Below are positions 9,347-17,733 of a stretch of DNA of 64,000 bases, one piece after another. A program made the translations under genes and the position numbers. The stretch is from positions 1 through 64,000 of the forward strand of contig NZ_ASRV01000091.1 in NCBI RefSeq assembly GCF_000401215.1. The letters run 5' to 3'. Position 1 is the first letter of the stretch; each line of letters begins with the position of its first letter. Under the pieces are notes generated by a model. That model was not told the DNA's origin, did not search any database, and saw only the letters and a list, made by a program, of their open reading frames with translations. The DNA is from Clostridium sartagoforme AAU1 (lineage in GTDB: Bacteria; Bacillota; Clostridia; Clostridiales; Clostridiaceae).

Positions 9347-9547
9347 TTGAAAGGAAAAATTATAGACTATAATTATTTTGAAGCATTCGTAGCATTAGAA
9401 GATGATACTATTGTTAAGGTGCCACTCACTCAAGTAAATGATTATTTAGGAATAGGTTATGTTGTTAATATTGACTCCAATAATCTAAGCTACAATACCA
9501 GCAATCAGCCTAAAATACATCAAGATAAAGTAATTGATTTTTTTTAA
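9347..9547 (+). CDS. Small conserved-looking protein of unknown function
   Basis: 66 aa, TTG start after TTTTAGGTGGT. The sequence begins MKGKIIDYNYFEAFVALED and ends DKVIDFF, and it is predicted rich in beta strands, like a small OB/SH3-like barrel. No cysteines and no membrane segment. It has its own leader and shares a terminator with the convergent ferredoxin gene. I do not recognise a characterised family. Confidence 0.65.
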   Translation: MKGKIIDYNYFEAFVALEDDTIVKVPLTQVNDYLGIGYVVNIDSNNLSYNTSNQPKIHQDKVIDFF

Positions 9548-9579
9548 AAAAGATGCTTGAAGTTTTCAAGCATCTTTTT
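9547..9579. terminator. Bidirectional terminator between convergent genes
   Basis: AAAAAGATGCTTGA / TCAAGCATCTTTTT with a short loop, flanked by A and T runs on both sides. It serves the 66-aa gene on the plus strand and the ferredoxin gene on the minus strand. Confidence 0.85.
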
Positions 9580-9580
9580 A

Positions 9581-9769
9581 TTAGGATACACTAATTGCGT
9601 TTACTGGACAACTTGCTTCTGCATCCTTTGCCTCATCTTCTACGTCACTAGGTACATTAGGATTTCTTGCAATTGCTTTACCATCATCATCCATTTCAAA
9701 TACTGCCTCACAAATTGATGGACATAATCCACATCCAATACAAGTATCTTTATCTACATAAGCCTCCAT
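9581..9769 (-). CDS. Ferredoxin, single [4Fe-4S] type
   Basis: 62 aa from the ATG at 9769 (MEAYVDKDTC), chosen because GAAAGGAAG lies just upstream; a longer frame begins at 9817 but has no such site. Cysteines CIGCGLC plus a distal CP (SCPVNAI) can bind one [4Fe-4S] cluster, and an additional Cys follows the first motif (PSIC). This is a small soluble electron carrier. It lies 70 nt after the Mrp gene on the same strand and could be the last gene of that unit. Confidence 0.9.
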   Translation of the reverse strand: MEAYVDKDTCIGCGLCPSICEAVFEMDDDGKAIARNPNVPSDVEDEAKDAEASCPVNAISVS

Positions 9770-9840
9770 ATTGTTTCTTCCTTTCTTTATTAAACTCAAT
9801 AATATTATTACCACCAATATAGATTTTATGTATTCTACTA

Positions 9841-10683
9841 TTAATATAGACCTTCGAAAATTAATGAGTATAAATCATTATCCATTACATACTGTTCTGC
9901 TATTCCTTGCTCTAATGCTTCTGTTAAATCAACATTTATAGGAAGTTCTCCTAATAGGGGTATTCCTAGATATTCTGCATGCTCTTCTGCAGACTTTTTG
10001 CTAAATACTCTCATTTTTGTATCACAACCTGGACACACTATATAAGACATATTTTCTACTACTCCTCTTATTTGTAAAGGCATTTTTTTTGCCATGGTTA
10101 TTACTTTTTTAACTATCATAGAAACCATATCTTGTGGAGTAGAAACAATAATAAGCTCAGTAATAGGGAAGCTTTGCATTACTGTTAATGTTATATCTGA
10201 TGTTCCAGGTGGCATATCTATTAATAAGTAATCAAGTTCTCCCCAAACTGTATCAGTAAATAATTGAGTTAAAACGCTTGTTACTATAGGTCCCCTCCAT
10301 ACAACCGGATCATCTTCTTTAGGTATTAATAGATTCATTGACAATACTTTTGTTCCACCCTTAGATTCTACTGGATTATATTTAAAGTTATTTTCATCTA
10401 TTGGCTCTATAACAGCTCTTTTATCATTTATTCCAAAGAATCTTGGCATTGATGGTCCTGTTATATCCGCATCAAGCACACCAACCTTATATCCCTTTTT
10501 TCTTAATGTACTAGCTAATATACCAGTAACAGTAGATTTACCAACTCCACCTTTTCCGCTTATTATTCCAATAACATTTTTTATTGTTCCATACTTAGGT
10601 AATAACTTACCACATCCTTGAGATCCAACAGTATCTTTAGAGCTACATTTATTTTTACTTGGACAAGTTGAACAATCTGACAT
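9841..10683 (-). CDS. Mrp/NBP35-family iron-sulfur carrier ATPase
   Basis: 280 aa. Mrp/ApbC proteins bind and pass on [4Fe-4S] clusters with ATP. The deviant Walker A is GKGGVGKST (residues 43-51), LIDMPPGTSD is the switch region, and CPGC (217-220) is the bridging cluster site. The N-terminus adds four cysteines (C4, C7, C13, C24), as in NBP35-like members. Strong AGGAGGT site before the ATG. It starts 12 nt after the upstream lipoprotein gene, so they are probably co-transcribed. Confidence 0.92.
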   Translation of the reverse strand: MSDCSTCPSKNKCSSKDTVGSQGCGKLLPKYGTIKNVIGIISGKGGVGKSTVTGILASTLRKKGYKVGVLDADITGPSMPRFFGINDKRAVIEPIDENNFKYNPVESKGGTKVLSMNLLIPKEDDPVVWRGPIVTSVLTQLFTDTVWGELDYLLIDMPPGTSDITLTVMQSFPITELIIVSTPQDMVSMIVKKVITMAKKMPLQIRGVVENMSYIVCPGCDTKMRVFSKKSAEEHAEYLGIPLLGELPINVDLTEALEQGIAEQYVMDNDLYSLIFEGLY

Positions 10684-10695
10684 ATTAATTACCTC

Positions 10696-11535
10696 CTACC
10701 AGTTCTTTTCTACTTCTTTTGGAACATTATCTTTCGTATAAATATCTATGTTCCATTCTTTAAATTCATTTTCACCAACTATATAATAGTAATATTCAAC
10801 CTTATTTTTCTTGTCTTCAACAGTTATATTACTTTTATAAACAGTTGTGTTATGTCCCCTATTTTTTACTTTTATAACAATGTCAAAATCTTCTTCATTA
10901 TTATTTACAATTTCAACATTAGAAGTTATCTTTCTGGCCCTTGATAGAAAATCTTCTATATCTGTAGAAAATATATATTTAAGACAATCTATATCATTTT
11001 CTACATCAATACCAATTTTATTATTCCCATTATTAAGAACTTCTTTCTTCAAATTCATAACATCTAGTATAGAATTATAATATATGTACTCAAAGTCTCT
11101 AGGCTTTCTTATTATTGATAAGTTTTGAATTATACTTTCATCTAATCTCTTAGATACTGTAAAATTCTCATTTTCATCATAGAAATTACCTTCATATGCT
11201 CCAACTATATAGTTGAATTGTTTAATTTCGCTCCCCATTTTTATTTCAAATATATAATCTGGTTGCAAATCTGATTTTTCTTCGCTCACTTTAGCTTTAG
11301 ATAAAAGCTCATGCATACTTTGTATAGCTTTTTCATCTGTAACAAGAAATTTAAAAGACTTATCTCTAACACTTTGTATACTTATAACATCAACCTTACC
11401 GCTTAGCAAATAATCAAAATATCCATTATCTTTTTTAAATTTACCTTTTATATTATCAATTAATGTACAAGATGTTAAGTTGAAAGATAATATTATTACT
11501 AATATAGTTATTATACTTTTTATTGGCTTTTTCAA
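10696..11535 (-). CDS. Putative lipoprotein, unknown function
   Basis: 279 aa. The N-terminus has KK, a hydrophobic stretch and the lipobox LTSC (Cys about 23), so it should be a lipidated surface protein. The rest is soluble and mixed alpha/beta, with a pattern of beta strands near the end (KVEYYYYIVGENEFKEW). It is followed within 12 nt by the Mrp gene. No recognised domain. Confidence 0.75.
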   Translation of the reverse strand: MKKPIKSIITILVIILSFNLTSCTLIDNIKGKFKKDNGYFDYLLSGKVDVISIQSVRDKSFKFLVTDEKAIQSMHELLSKAKVSEEKSDLQPDYIFEIKMGSEIKQFNYIVGAYEGNFYDENENFTVSKRLDESIIQNLSIIRKPRDFEYIYYNSILDVMNLKKEVLNNGNNKIGIDVENDIDCLKYIFSTDIEDFLSRARKITSNVEIVNNNEEDFDIVIKVKNRGHNTTVYKSNITVEDKKNKVEYYYYIVGENEFKEWNIDIYTKDNVPKEVEKNW

Positions 11536-11590
11536 TTGTATCCTTCCCCTCTATTAAAAAGTCAATATTTTCCCTACAATGCTTAATAGT

Positions 11591-11622
11591 TAATTAGGAG
11601 AAGCATTAGCTTCTCCTAATTA
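11591..11622 (-). terminator. Strong hairpin after the 170-aa gene
   Basis: TAATTAGGAGAAGC / GCTTCTCCTAATTA with a 4-nt loop, a 14-bp perfect stem 50 nt past the stop. The T-tract behind it is weak on the minus strand, so termination efficiency is uncertain. Confidence 0.6.
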
Positions 11623-11671
11623 TAAATAAATTATAATACTTTAATTCTTCAATAGCAAATTTTTTGAAGCA

Positions 11672-12184
11672 TCACTTAAAACTCATTGATATACTATCAA
11701 AAACTACATTAATACTATTTTTTTCTTTCTCCTTAATATAGGAATACTTAATTATAAGAACTTTTCCCTCTGAGTAACTTCTAAGATAATATTTATTAAT
11801 AGTTTTATTATTTACCACATTTATTATATGCCATATATAATTATCTTCTATTATTTTAATATTCTCTTTACTATTAGTAATACTATTAGAAATATCTTCT
11901 ATATTTCCTTTTTCTATAGAAATATTACCTTCAATATTATCATTATCACTAAAATTGATATTAATATCACCATTAAAGCTTTTTATTTTTTTATCTATTT
12001 CCCATCCTTCTGGCAGTGAAACTTTATATTCTCCCTCTCCCAATAAATATTCATCAAAATTTTTTATATTATTATTTGAAATTGCAACTTCTTTTATATC
12101 TTGTATAAATAGGTTTTTCATACAAACTATAATAAACATTAGGATTACCAGTAGGGCTATTATATAGATTTTTTTCTTATTCAT
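11672..12184 (-). CDS. Membrane-anchored protein of unknown function
   Basis: 170 aa. A lysine start and one hydrophobic helix (residues about 5-25) anchor an extracytoplasmic domain of about 140 residues, rich in N, I and K. It contains YKVSLPEGWEIDK and a final VVFDSISMSFK, a layout like other small clostridial exported proteins. It lies 44 nt downstream of the K/D-rich protein gene on the same strand. Not recognised. Confidence 0.65.
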   Translation of the reverse strand: MNKKKIYIIALLVILMFIIVCMKNLFIQDIKEVAISNNNIKNFDEYLLGEGEYKVSLPEGWEIDKKIKSFNGDININFSDNDNIEGNISIEKGNIEDISNSITNSKENIKIIEDNYIWHIINVVNNKTINKYYLRSYSEGKVLIIKYSYIKEKEKNSINVVFDSISMSFK

Positions 12185-12228
12185 CTCATATACTCATTAG
12201 GATTATAAGTACATTTTATTGCTGCACT

Positions 12229-13575
12229 TTATTTCATAGGTACAACAACAGTTGAATTTCTAAAATCATAGAACATTAACCAACATCCTACTCCATCCCT
12301 AGTTTCATTACTAATCCAAGTTACAAATCCAGTTTTCCCCTCATAAGGCTGTTCGTCCCTATTTTTTCTTCCCGGAATTCCATAAACTATATATCTTAAA
12401 TTTCCGTCCTTATCACATTTATAGCCTAGCATAAAGTGTCCATATTTTCTTATATATGGATAATAGTTAAGCATTGGATAGTATGCCACTGTATATCTAT
12501 TGTAATTTGACATATTACACATTTCATGTAAGTCATGAACAGGTATCTTATACCACTTACAATATTTTATTTCCCTATATTCATTTCTACAATGTTCAAA
12601 ACCATTGGCAATCCCTTCAAAATATTCTCCTACGCTTCCTTTTATAGAGAATACATCAGATTTTTTTTCTATTTCTTCTTCATATTCATCAAATTTATTC
12701 TTTTTACTTGCTCTATTTAATGAATTTGAACCATAATAATTAATTTCTCCTGAATTATTAACAAAAGGATTTTGAGCCGCATTTACTCCGTTTAAATTAG
12801 TAAACGGATTGTCCTTATCATCAATATTCTTTTTAACATCAGCTCCATCTTCTGGAATTGCTTCTACATCTTGTTCTTCTATATCTATTGGCCCAATGCC
12901 TTCTTCCATAATAGGTCTTTCATCACTTCTAAGATCTTCCTCTCTATGTTCTGAACATTTACAATTGTTTTCATCCTTCTTCTTATCTTCATCCTTCTTC
13001 TTATCTTCATCTTTCTTTTTATCATAGTACTTTTTATCATCATCTTTTTTCTTATCAGATTCTTTCTTTTTGTCATAATCTTTTTTCATTTTATCTTCTT
13101 TTTTGAAATATTCAACTTTATCTTTTGATTTATCACTAGTAGATTTAATTATTTTATAGTTTTTCCAATTATCACTTGGTTGTTCACCATTTATAAATCC
13201 ACACATAATAATTATAGGAATTTCATCTTTCATTTTAGCTATTGCAGCTCCTGAAATTTTGTCATAAGATATTCCTAATCCTGCTATATCGTCAACAGAA
13301 TACTCCTTTGTTATTTCAGCTTTTCCCCCATCTGATACGGTGATTTTTCCTAAGTCCAACATTTTCTTAGTATCCTTTTTATTGCATATAGCCATAATGC
13401 AATAATCATCACCATCATTTCTTAGATTTTGAGCATAAAAGGAAATTTTGCAAGTATCCCCCTTTGCTTCTATCTTTGAATATCCTGATAAGGTTTTGTC
13501 GTTAGAACTAGAATAGCCTCTTTCATCTTCTTGTAAAATAATAAAATTTCTATACAATTTATTTAACTGTGACAA
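12229..13575 (-). CDS. Large hydrophilic protein with K/D-rich linker, unknown function
   Basis: 448 aa in three parts. Residues 1-145 form a globular domain (from SQLNKLYRNFIILQEDERGY). Residues about 150-205 are a lysine/aspartate low-complexity linker built on DKKKDE repeats. After an acidic stretch, the C-terminal ~140 residues form an aromatic-rich domain (GYFEG-like segment, then MLNYYPYIRKYGHFMLGY, then VGCWLMFYDFRNSTVVVP). No signal peptide. The layout recalls clostridial spore-associated proteins, but that is inference; I do not recognise a characterised family. Confidence 0.75.
   Translation of the reverse strand: MSQLNKLYRNFIILQEDERGYSSSNDKTLSGYSKIEAKGDTCKISFYAQNLRNDGDDYCIMAICNKKDTKKMLDLGKITVSDGGKAEITKEYSVDDIAGLGISYDKISGAAIAKMKDEIPIIIMCGFINGEQPSDNWKNYKIIKSTSDKSKDKVEYFKKEDKMKKDYDKKKESDKKKDDDKKYYDKKKDEDKKKDEDKKKDENNCKCSEHREEDLRSDERPIMEEGIGPIDIEEQDVEAIPEDGADVKKNIDDKDNPFTNLNGVNAAQNPFVNNSGEINYYGSNSLNRASKKNKFDEYEEEIEKKSDVFSIKGSVGEYFEGIANGFEHCRNEYREIKYCKWYKIPVHDLHEMCNMSNYNRYTVAYYPMLNYYPYIRKYGHFMLGYKCDKDGNLRYIVYGIPGRKNRDEQPYEGKTGFVTWISNETRDGVGCWLMFYDFRNSTVVVPMK
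12970..13023. repeat. Three tandem 18-bp repeats inside the K/D-rich gene
   Basis: TTCATCCTTCTTCTTATC twice (12970-12987 and 12988-13005), then a diverged third copy (13006-13023). It encodes repeated DKKKDE. The unit length is a multiple of three, so copy-number change keeps the frame. Confidence 0.85.
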
Positions 13576-13646
13576 ACCTTTAGAACCTCCACTTTACATT
13601 AATTCAATACATTATATGCTTAATATATCCAAATATGTTAAAAATA

Positions 13647-13692
13647 AAACTCGTGAGATTATTTGATATTACACCAAATTTCTCACGAGTTT
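13647..13692 (-). terminator. Intrinsic terminator after ksgA
   Basis: AAACTCGTGAGA / TCTCACGAGTTT with a loop that itself pairs (ATTTG/CAAAT), followed on the minus strand by TTTTATTTTTAA. It lies about 170 nt past ksgA, beyond a repeat element. Confidence 0.8.
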
Positions 13693-13697
13693 AAATA

Positions 13698-13853
13698 AAT
13701 TGCAAAGCAATTACTAGTGAATGATTAATAGTATATGCTTTAAGTTCTACACCAGTTTAATTTTTCTCCAAAAAATTAAATTACTATACTCTCTGTTACT
13801 TGTTACCTGTTACCTTTAACTTAAATAACCGTGAATTGTGAACTGAATAAAAT
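13698..13853. repeat. Intergenic heptanucleotide-repeat element, copy 1
   Basis: Starts with the small palindrome AATTGC-AAA-GCAATT (13698-13712). Consecutive 7-mers CTGTTAC, TTGTTAC, CTGTTAC, CTTTAAC occupy 13793-13820, then CGTGAAT and TGTGAAC at 13830-13843. The same building blocks recur in the element at 46460-46807. It sits between ksgA and its terminator and encodes nothing. Confidence 0.7.
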
Positions 13854-13864
13854 CACCTCTAATC

Positions 13865-14710
13865 TTATTCCATTTTTTCATAAATTTTGTCTGATAAAAC
13901 TGCAAACTCTTGTATAGATAATGTTTCTCCTCTTCTTTTTGGATCTATGTCTGCTTCATTAAAGGCTAGTTCTAGTTTTTCTTTGCTTAACCCGATATTT
14001 TTCACACCATTCCAAAGAGTTTTTCTTCTCATATTAAATGAACTTCTTATTATATCAAAAAATAGCTTTTCACTTTTAACACTTACCTTAGGTTCTGTAA
14101 GCTTATCTAATCTTATCACTATTGAATCTACCTTAGGCCTTGGTATAAAGCATTGCGGTGCTACTTTTCTTACTATCTTGGTATCACAATAATATTGAAC
14201 TAATAATGAAAGTGAACCATAATCTTTATTACCTGGTTCTGCATTCATCCTTTCTGCTACTTCCTTTTGTATCATTATAGTTAAAGATTTAAATTTATAG
14301 TCTTCTTTTAATAATTTTAGTATTATAGGAGTTGTAACATAATAAGGTAAATTAGCTACTAACTTTACACTTTCTTCATCTCCTATTATTTCATTAAAAT
14401 TAACTTTTAAAGCATCATTATGTATTAATGTAAATTTAGGATTATCACCTATTTCTTTACTTAAAATAGGTATAAGATCACTATCTAATTCTATTGCAAC
14501 TACCCTTTTAGCTTTATTTAGTAATTGAGCTGTTAACGTCCCCACTCCTGGACCTATTTCTATAACTAGGTCATCTTCATTAACCTCAGCCCCTGCCACA
14601 ATATCTTTTGGAACTGAATCATCTATTAAGAAATTTTGCCCTAAACTTTTAGAAAATTTAAAATTATATTTCTTAACTAATTCTGCTGTTTTTATATCCT
14701 GTATTTCCAT
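13865..14710 (-). CDS. rsmA: 16S rRNA (adenine-1518/1519-N6) dimethyltransferase
   Basis: 281 aa KsgA/RsmA. It dimethylates two adjacent adenosines in the 3'-terminal loop of 16S rRNA during small-subunit maturation. SAM-binding motif EIGPGVGT (residues 51-58), acidic motif II VAIELD, and catalytic NLPYY (120-124). The start codon overlaps the rnmV stop by 1 nt (TAATG), so translation is coupled. The order yabE-rnmV-ksgA matches B. subtilis. Confidence 0.97.
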   Translation of the reverse strand: MEIQDIKTAELVKKYNFKFSKSLGQNFLIDDSVPKDIVAGAEVNEDDLVIEIGPGVGTLTAQLLNKAKRVVAIELDSDLIPILSKEIGDNPKFTLIHNDALKVNFNEIIGDEESVKLVANLPYYVTTPIILKLLKEDYKFKSLTIMIQKEVAERMNAEPGNKDYGSLSLLVQYYCDTKIVRKVAPQCFIPRPKVDSIVIRLDKLTEPKVSVKSEKLFFDIIRSSFNMRRKTLWNGVKNIGLSKEKLELAFNEADIDPKRRGETLSIQEFAVLSDKIYEKME

Positions 14711-15264
14711 TATTCTTTCACCTCTAAAAATTTTTCAATTTTTTCTATAGCAGTAATAAACTCTTCTTTTGTTATAGAGTATTTATTTAATCTGCTTAAC
14801 ATTTGATTTGAATTTCCGTAACCAATTCCTAATTCTTTTCCTAGAATAATTCTTCTTTTCTTTGAATCAGCATCGCCTGTAAGCTTAAAATGAAACATAT
14901 CTTCTGATGTATATATTTCTTCAATTATTTCTTCTGATATCTTTGCTCTATTTAAAGCTTCTATAATTACTTCTGGAGATGCATTTTCAACGCCTATATC
15001 ATCGCCTTTTATTCCGTCTTCTTGAGCTATATATGCATGTTTTATTCCCTTTACCCTTTTAGCAATTATACTTCTAATCTTTTCTCCAGCAAAATCAGGA
15101 TCTGTTAATACTATTACGCCTTTTCTTCTTTGTGCTTCCTTTATCCTTTCTATAACTCTAGCATTTATTCCAAATCCTCCTACAGCTATAACTTCGGCAT
15201 CTACAGCTTGTTTTACAGCGGTTATATCATCTCTTCCTTCAACAACTATAACTTCTTTAATCAA
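14710..15264 (-). CDS. rnmV: Ribonuclease M5
   Basis: 184 aa Toprim-domain endonuclease that matures 5S rRNA. Toprim motifs EGRDD (residues 9-13) and [10 protein letters not shown] are visible; the C-terminal half is the M5-specific domain with [14 protein letters not shown]. It is coupled to ksgA by a 1-nt overlap. The gap to yabE upstream holds a strong terminator. Confidence 0.96.
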   Translation of the reverse strand: MIKEVIVVEGRDDITAVKQAVDAEVIAVGGFGINARVIERIKEAQRRKGVIVLTDPDFAGEKIRSIIAKRVKGIKHAYIAQEDGIKGDDIGVENASPEVIIEALNRAKISEEIIEEIYTSEDMFHFKLTGDADSKKRRIILGKELGIGYGNSNQMLSRLNKYSITKEEFITAIEKIEKFLEVKE

Positions 15265-15421
15265 AATATTAACTTCCTTTCTATTAATTAAGAAATTCCT
15301 TTATCTTTCACATCTAAATATTAATTTATCCTTATATACTTATTATGTCAAACGAAATAAGAATTAAAATAAGTATTATGATAAATATTTATTAGTCTAA
15401 ATCTACTCAATAATTGTCCAT

Positions 15422-15447
15422 AAAAAAGGCACAGCCTAAGCCGTGCC
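15422..15447 (-). terminator. Intrinsic terminator after yabE
   Basis: GGCAC-A-GC / GC-C-GTGCC hairpin (15428-15447) with six T following on the minus strand. The rnmV-ksgA pair must therefore have its own promoter in 15265-15421 or rely on read-through. Confidence 0.85.
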
Positions 15448-15457
15448 CATTTTTATT

Positions 15458-16510
15458 TTACCATTCTCCTGGATACGCTAAAATATAAACAGCAACGTTA
15501 TATTTCCTTCCCCAGCTATTATATGCTTCTTCTTGAGAATTAACATATACATCAACAATATTTCCTTGTATAGCTCCACCAGTATCTGCAGCTACAGCCC
15601 TGCCATATCCTTCTACATATACTAAGCTTCCTAGAGGAATAACTCTTGGATCAACTGCTATTGTGCTTATACCATTAGGATCTCTAACTGGTACAGTTCC
15701 TGTTGCAGTAGTTCCACCTCCGCTATATGCTGTAGATTCACAATATATTACGCTCTTATAATTTAATAGCTGGCCATCTCTACTTGCAAGGGTCTTCCTT
15801 GTTCCTTGTACAACTATTTTGTTAACTGGTTCTGCTAATACTTTTGAGCTTTTTATAGATTTAGAAAATTCCTTACCATTTTTGTAAACTATTTCATAAG
15901 TAACTTCCTTTTCTCCTGAAGCTCCATCTTGTCTTATTTCTTCTAGTCCACTATCAAGGTTAGAGTCAGATTCAACTACTACATCAAAATCTATAGCTTC
16001 TTTAGCTAATTCTTTTTTTACCTCAACCTTAACAAGGTTAACTTTTAAATCAGATGTAATTTCTGTATTTAATGTAGGAGTTATTTCATCTAATCCTTCA
16101 TTAAATTCAATCCCTTGATTCTTAAGTTCTTCCTTTTCTACTTCTAGCATTTCTTCAATAGTATCTTCTGCAGTGTAAACTTCTATTTGTTTATCTCCTA
16201 CAGTTAATTCTATTGAAACAGCTCTCTTAATAGATATTGTATCTCCTTCAGATACCTTACTATTTAAAGCTGGTTGAATTTTATCCTTAGGACTAACCTC
16301 TACTCCCTTAGAATTCAACACATCTTCAACAGTCCCTTTATATGTGACAAAAGTCTCTTCTTTATCGTCTATCTTCATTGTTATTGTCTTTCGCATATTT
16401 ATGAACGTCGCTGATAAAATAATAGCAACTGCTATTGTTCCTATCAGTATTTTTGCCTTTGGACCGTTAGAAAAATTATTTTTTAGATATTTTTTACATT
16501 TTTCTACCAT
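15458..16510 (-). CDS. yabE: YabE-like cell wall protein: DUF348, G5 and 3D domains
   Basis: 350 aa exported protein. One membrane segment (residues about 20-38) is followed by two ubiquitin-like DUF348 repeats (about 43-85 and 100-140), a G5 domain (about 150-230) and a C-terminal 3D domain. The 3D domain shows its Asp residues in IAVDPRVIPLGS, AADTGGAI and VDVYV, the fold of MltA/Rpf-like lytic enzymes. It is expected to cleave peptidoglycan glycan strands in growth or spore outgrowth. Position between tatD and rnmV matches B. subtilis. A near-consensus promoter lies directly upstream. Confidence 0.92.
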   Translation of the reverse strand: MVEKCKKYLKNNFSNGPKAKILIGTIAVAIILSATFINMRKTITMKIDDKEETFVTYKGTVEDVLNSKGVEVSPKDKIQPALNSKVSEGDTISIKRAVSIELTVGDKQIEVYTAEDTIEEMLEVEKEELKNQGIEFNEGLDEITPTLNTEITSDLKVNLVKVEVKKELAKEAIDFDVVVESDSNLDSGLEEIRQDGASGEKEVTYEIVYKNGKEFSKSIKSSKVLAEPVNKIVVQGTRKTLASRDGQLLNYKSVIYCESTAYSGGGTTATGTVPVRDPNGISTIAVDPRVIPLGSLVYVEGYGRAVAADTGGAIQGNIVDVYVNSQEEAYNSWGRKYNVAVYILAYPGEW

Positions 16511-16544
16511 CTACTTTACCTCCCTTGGCAAGAGCGTCTTTTGA

Positions 16545-16573
16545 ATTATAATGGAATTAAGCGCTTTTGTCAA
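16545..16573 (-). promoter_or_regulatory. Near-consensus sigma-A promoter of yabE
   Basis: TTGACA (16568-16573), a 17-nt spacer and TATAAT (16545-16550) on the minus strand, ending 34 nt before the ATG. The spacer contains the palindrome AAGCGCTT, a partial cre-like core (11 of 14 to the consensus), which could be an operator. Confidence 0.75.
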
Positions 16574-16768
16574 ATTTAAGACCTCTCGCATTAATAAAAC
16601 TGCGGATGAATGCATCATATGCATAATTAAAATATAATTTATAAATAATAGCAAATTTGCAGTTTATAATTTTTCTAAAGTAGATTTGTTCTTTAAACAG
16701 TTCATCCTATATATTGATAAACAATTGTTACTGTTAAATTTTTCAAATTGTTACTTTTTAATTGTACT

Positions 16769-17554
16769 TTATATATTATTTTGAATCAACCTTTTAAAAT
16801 TGTCATTTACAGCTAAATTTACCTCTTTCGGTTCCAATTCCTTTATTAAAGCAATTTGTTCTATTATATAAGCTATATAGTCTGATTTATTCCTTTTTCC
16901 TCGGTTTGGTGCAGGGGCCATATATGGACAATCTGTCTCAACTAGCAATTTTTCTAGTGGGACATGCTTTACTACCTCTATTATTTTTTTAGCATTCTTA
17001 AAAGTTACTACTCCTGTTATGCCTATGTAGTATCCAAGTTTTATACATTCCATTGCAAATTCAACACTTCCAGAAAAACAATGAACTATACCATTAACAT
17101 TTGGAAACTCCTTTATAATCTCTAAGGTATCTCCATGAGCTTCTCTATCATGGATAATAACTGGTAATTTTAATTTTTCTGCTAACCTCATCTGTTCTCT
17201 AAATACCTGCTTTTGTATATCTTTTGAAGGATTTTCATCCCAATAGTAATCTAATCCTATCTCCCCTATTGCAATTATTTTTTTATTTTTTTCAATTAAA
17301 TCAATAATTTCTATTTCTACATTACTGTTAAATTCATTTGCATTCTCAGGATGTATTCCTAATGCTCCATATATAAAATCATTTTCTATTGTTAATTTAT
17401 TTGTTTTTTCTATACTCTTGTAGCTTGATGCACAATTTAATATTCCTATAACACCATTATCCTTAATTTGCTTAAGAATAGTTTCTCTATCTTCATCAAA
17501 TGCTTCATCATCATAATGCGCGTGTGTATCAAATATTACGTATTTATTTTCCAT
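16769..17554 (-). CDS. tatD: TatD family metal-dependent deoxyribonuclease
   Basis: 261 aa TIM-barrel hydrolase. Metal ligands H11 and H13 (DTHAHYDD), GEIGLDYYWD with the bridging Glu, VIIHDREAH, and VETDCPYMAP with the last Asp. Family members are 3'-5' DNA/RNA exonucleases used in repair. It is the yabD orthologue by position (metG-tatD-yabE-rnmV-ksgA), although here a phosphate transporter and a second MetRS are inserted between metG and tatD. Confidence 0.95.
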   Translation of the reverse strand: MENKYVIFDTHAHYDDEAFDEDRETILKQIKDNGVIGILNCASSYKSIEKTNKLTIENDFIYGALGIHPENANEFNSNVEIEIIDLIEKNKKIIAIGEIGLDYYWDENPSKDIQKQVFREQMRLAEKLKLPVIIHDREAHGDTLEIIKEFPNVNGIVHCFSGSVEFAMECIKLGYYIGITGVVTFKNAKKIIEVVKHVPLEKLLVETDCPYMAPAPNRGKRNKSDYIAYIIEQIALIKELEPKEVNLAVNDNFKRLIQNNI

Positions 17555-17669
17555 TTCAATTCCTCCATCGTATATATTAATTTATTATAAGTATTATACC
17601 ATAAGTAGAATTTTTCAAATTAAAATAATTAAAAATGAAACAATGAAGAAATTGCTGAATCTAATATAC

Positions 17670-17708
17670 AAGCCCATCCACTAAGGATTTTCCAAAGTAG
17701 ATGGGCTT
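17670..17708. terminator. Hairpin between the Na/Pi transporter and tatD
   Basis: AAGCCCATC / GATGGGCTT enclosing a 21-nt loop. The T-run is stronger on the plus strand than on the minus strand, but the position (25 nt past the transporter stop) fits a minus-strand terminator. Confidence 0.6.
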
Positions 17709-17733
17709 AATTTTTTATCACATTTTATTTTTA

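Noticed and set aside
12970-13023. Short CRISPR-like tandem array
   Set aside because: The 18-bp units have no spacers and lie in frame within a coding region.
12885-13076. Lysine/arginine-rich 63-aa frame inside the K/D-rich gene
   Set aside because: It is a shifted reading of the 18-bp repeats in the real gene, without a ribosome site.
16551-16567. cre site in the yabE promoter spacer
   Set aside because: Only the AAGCGCTT core fits and the outer bases do not; mentioned under the promoter but not claimed.
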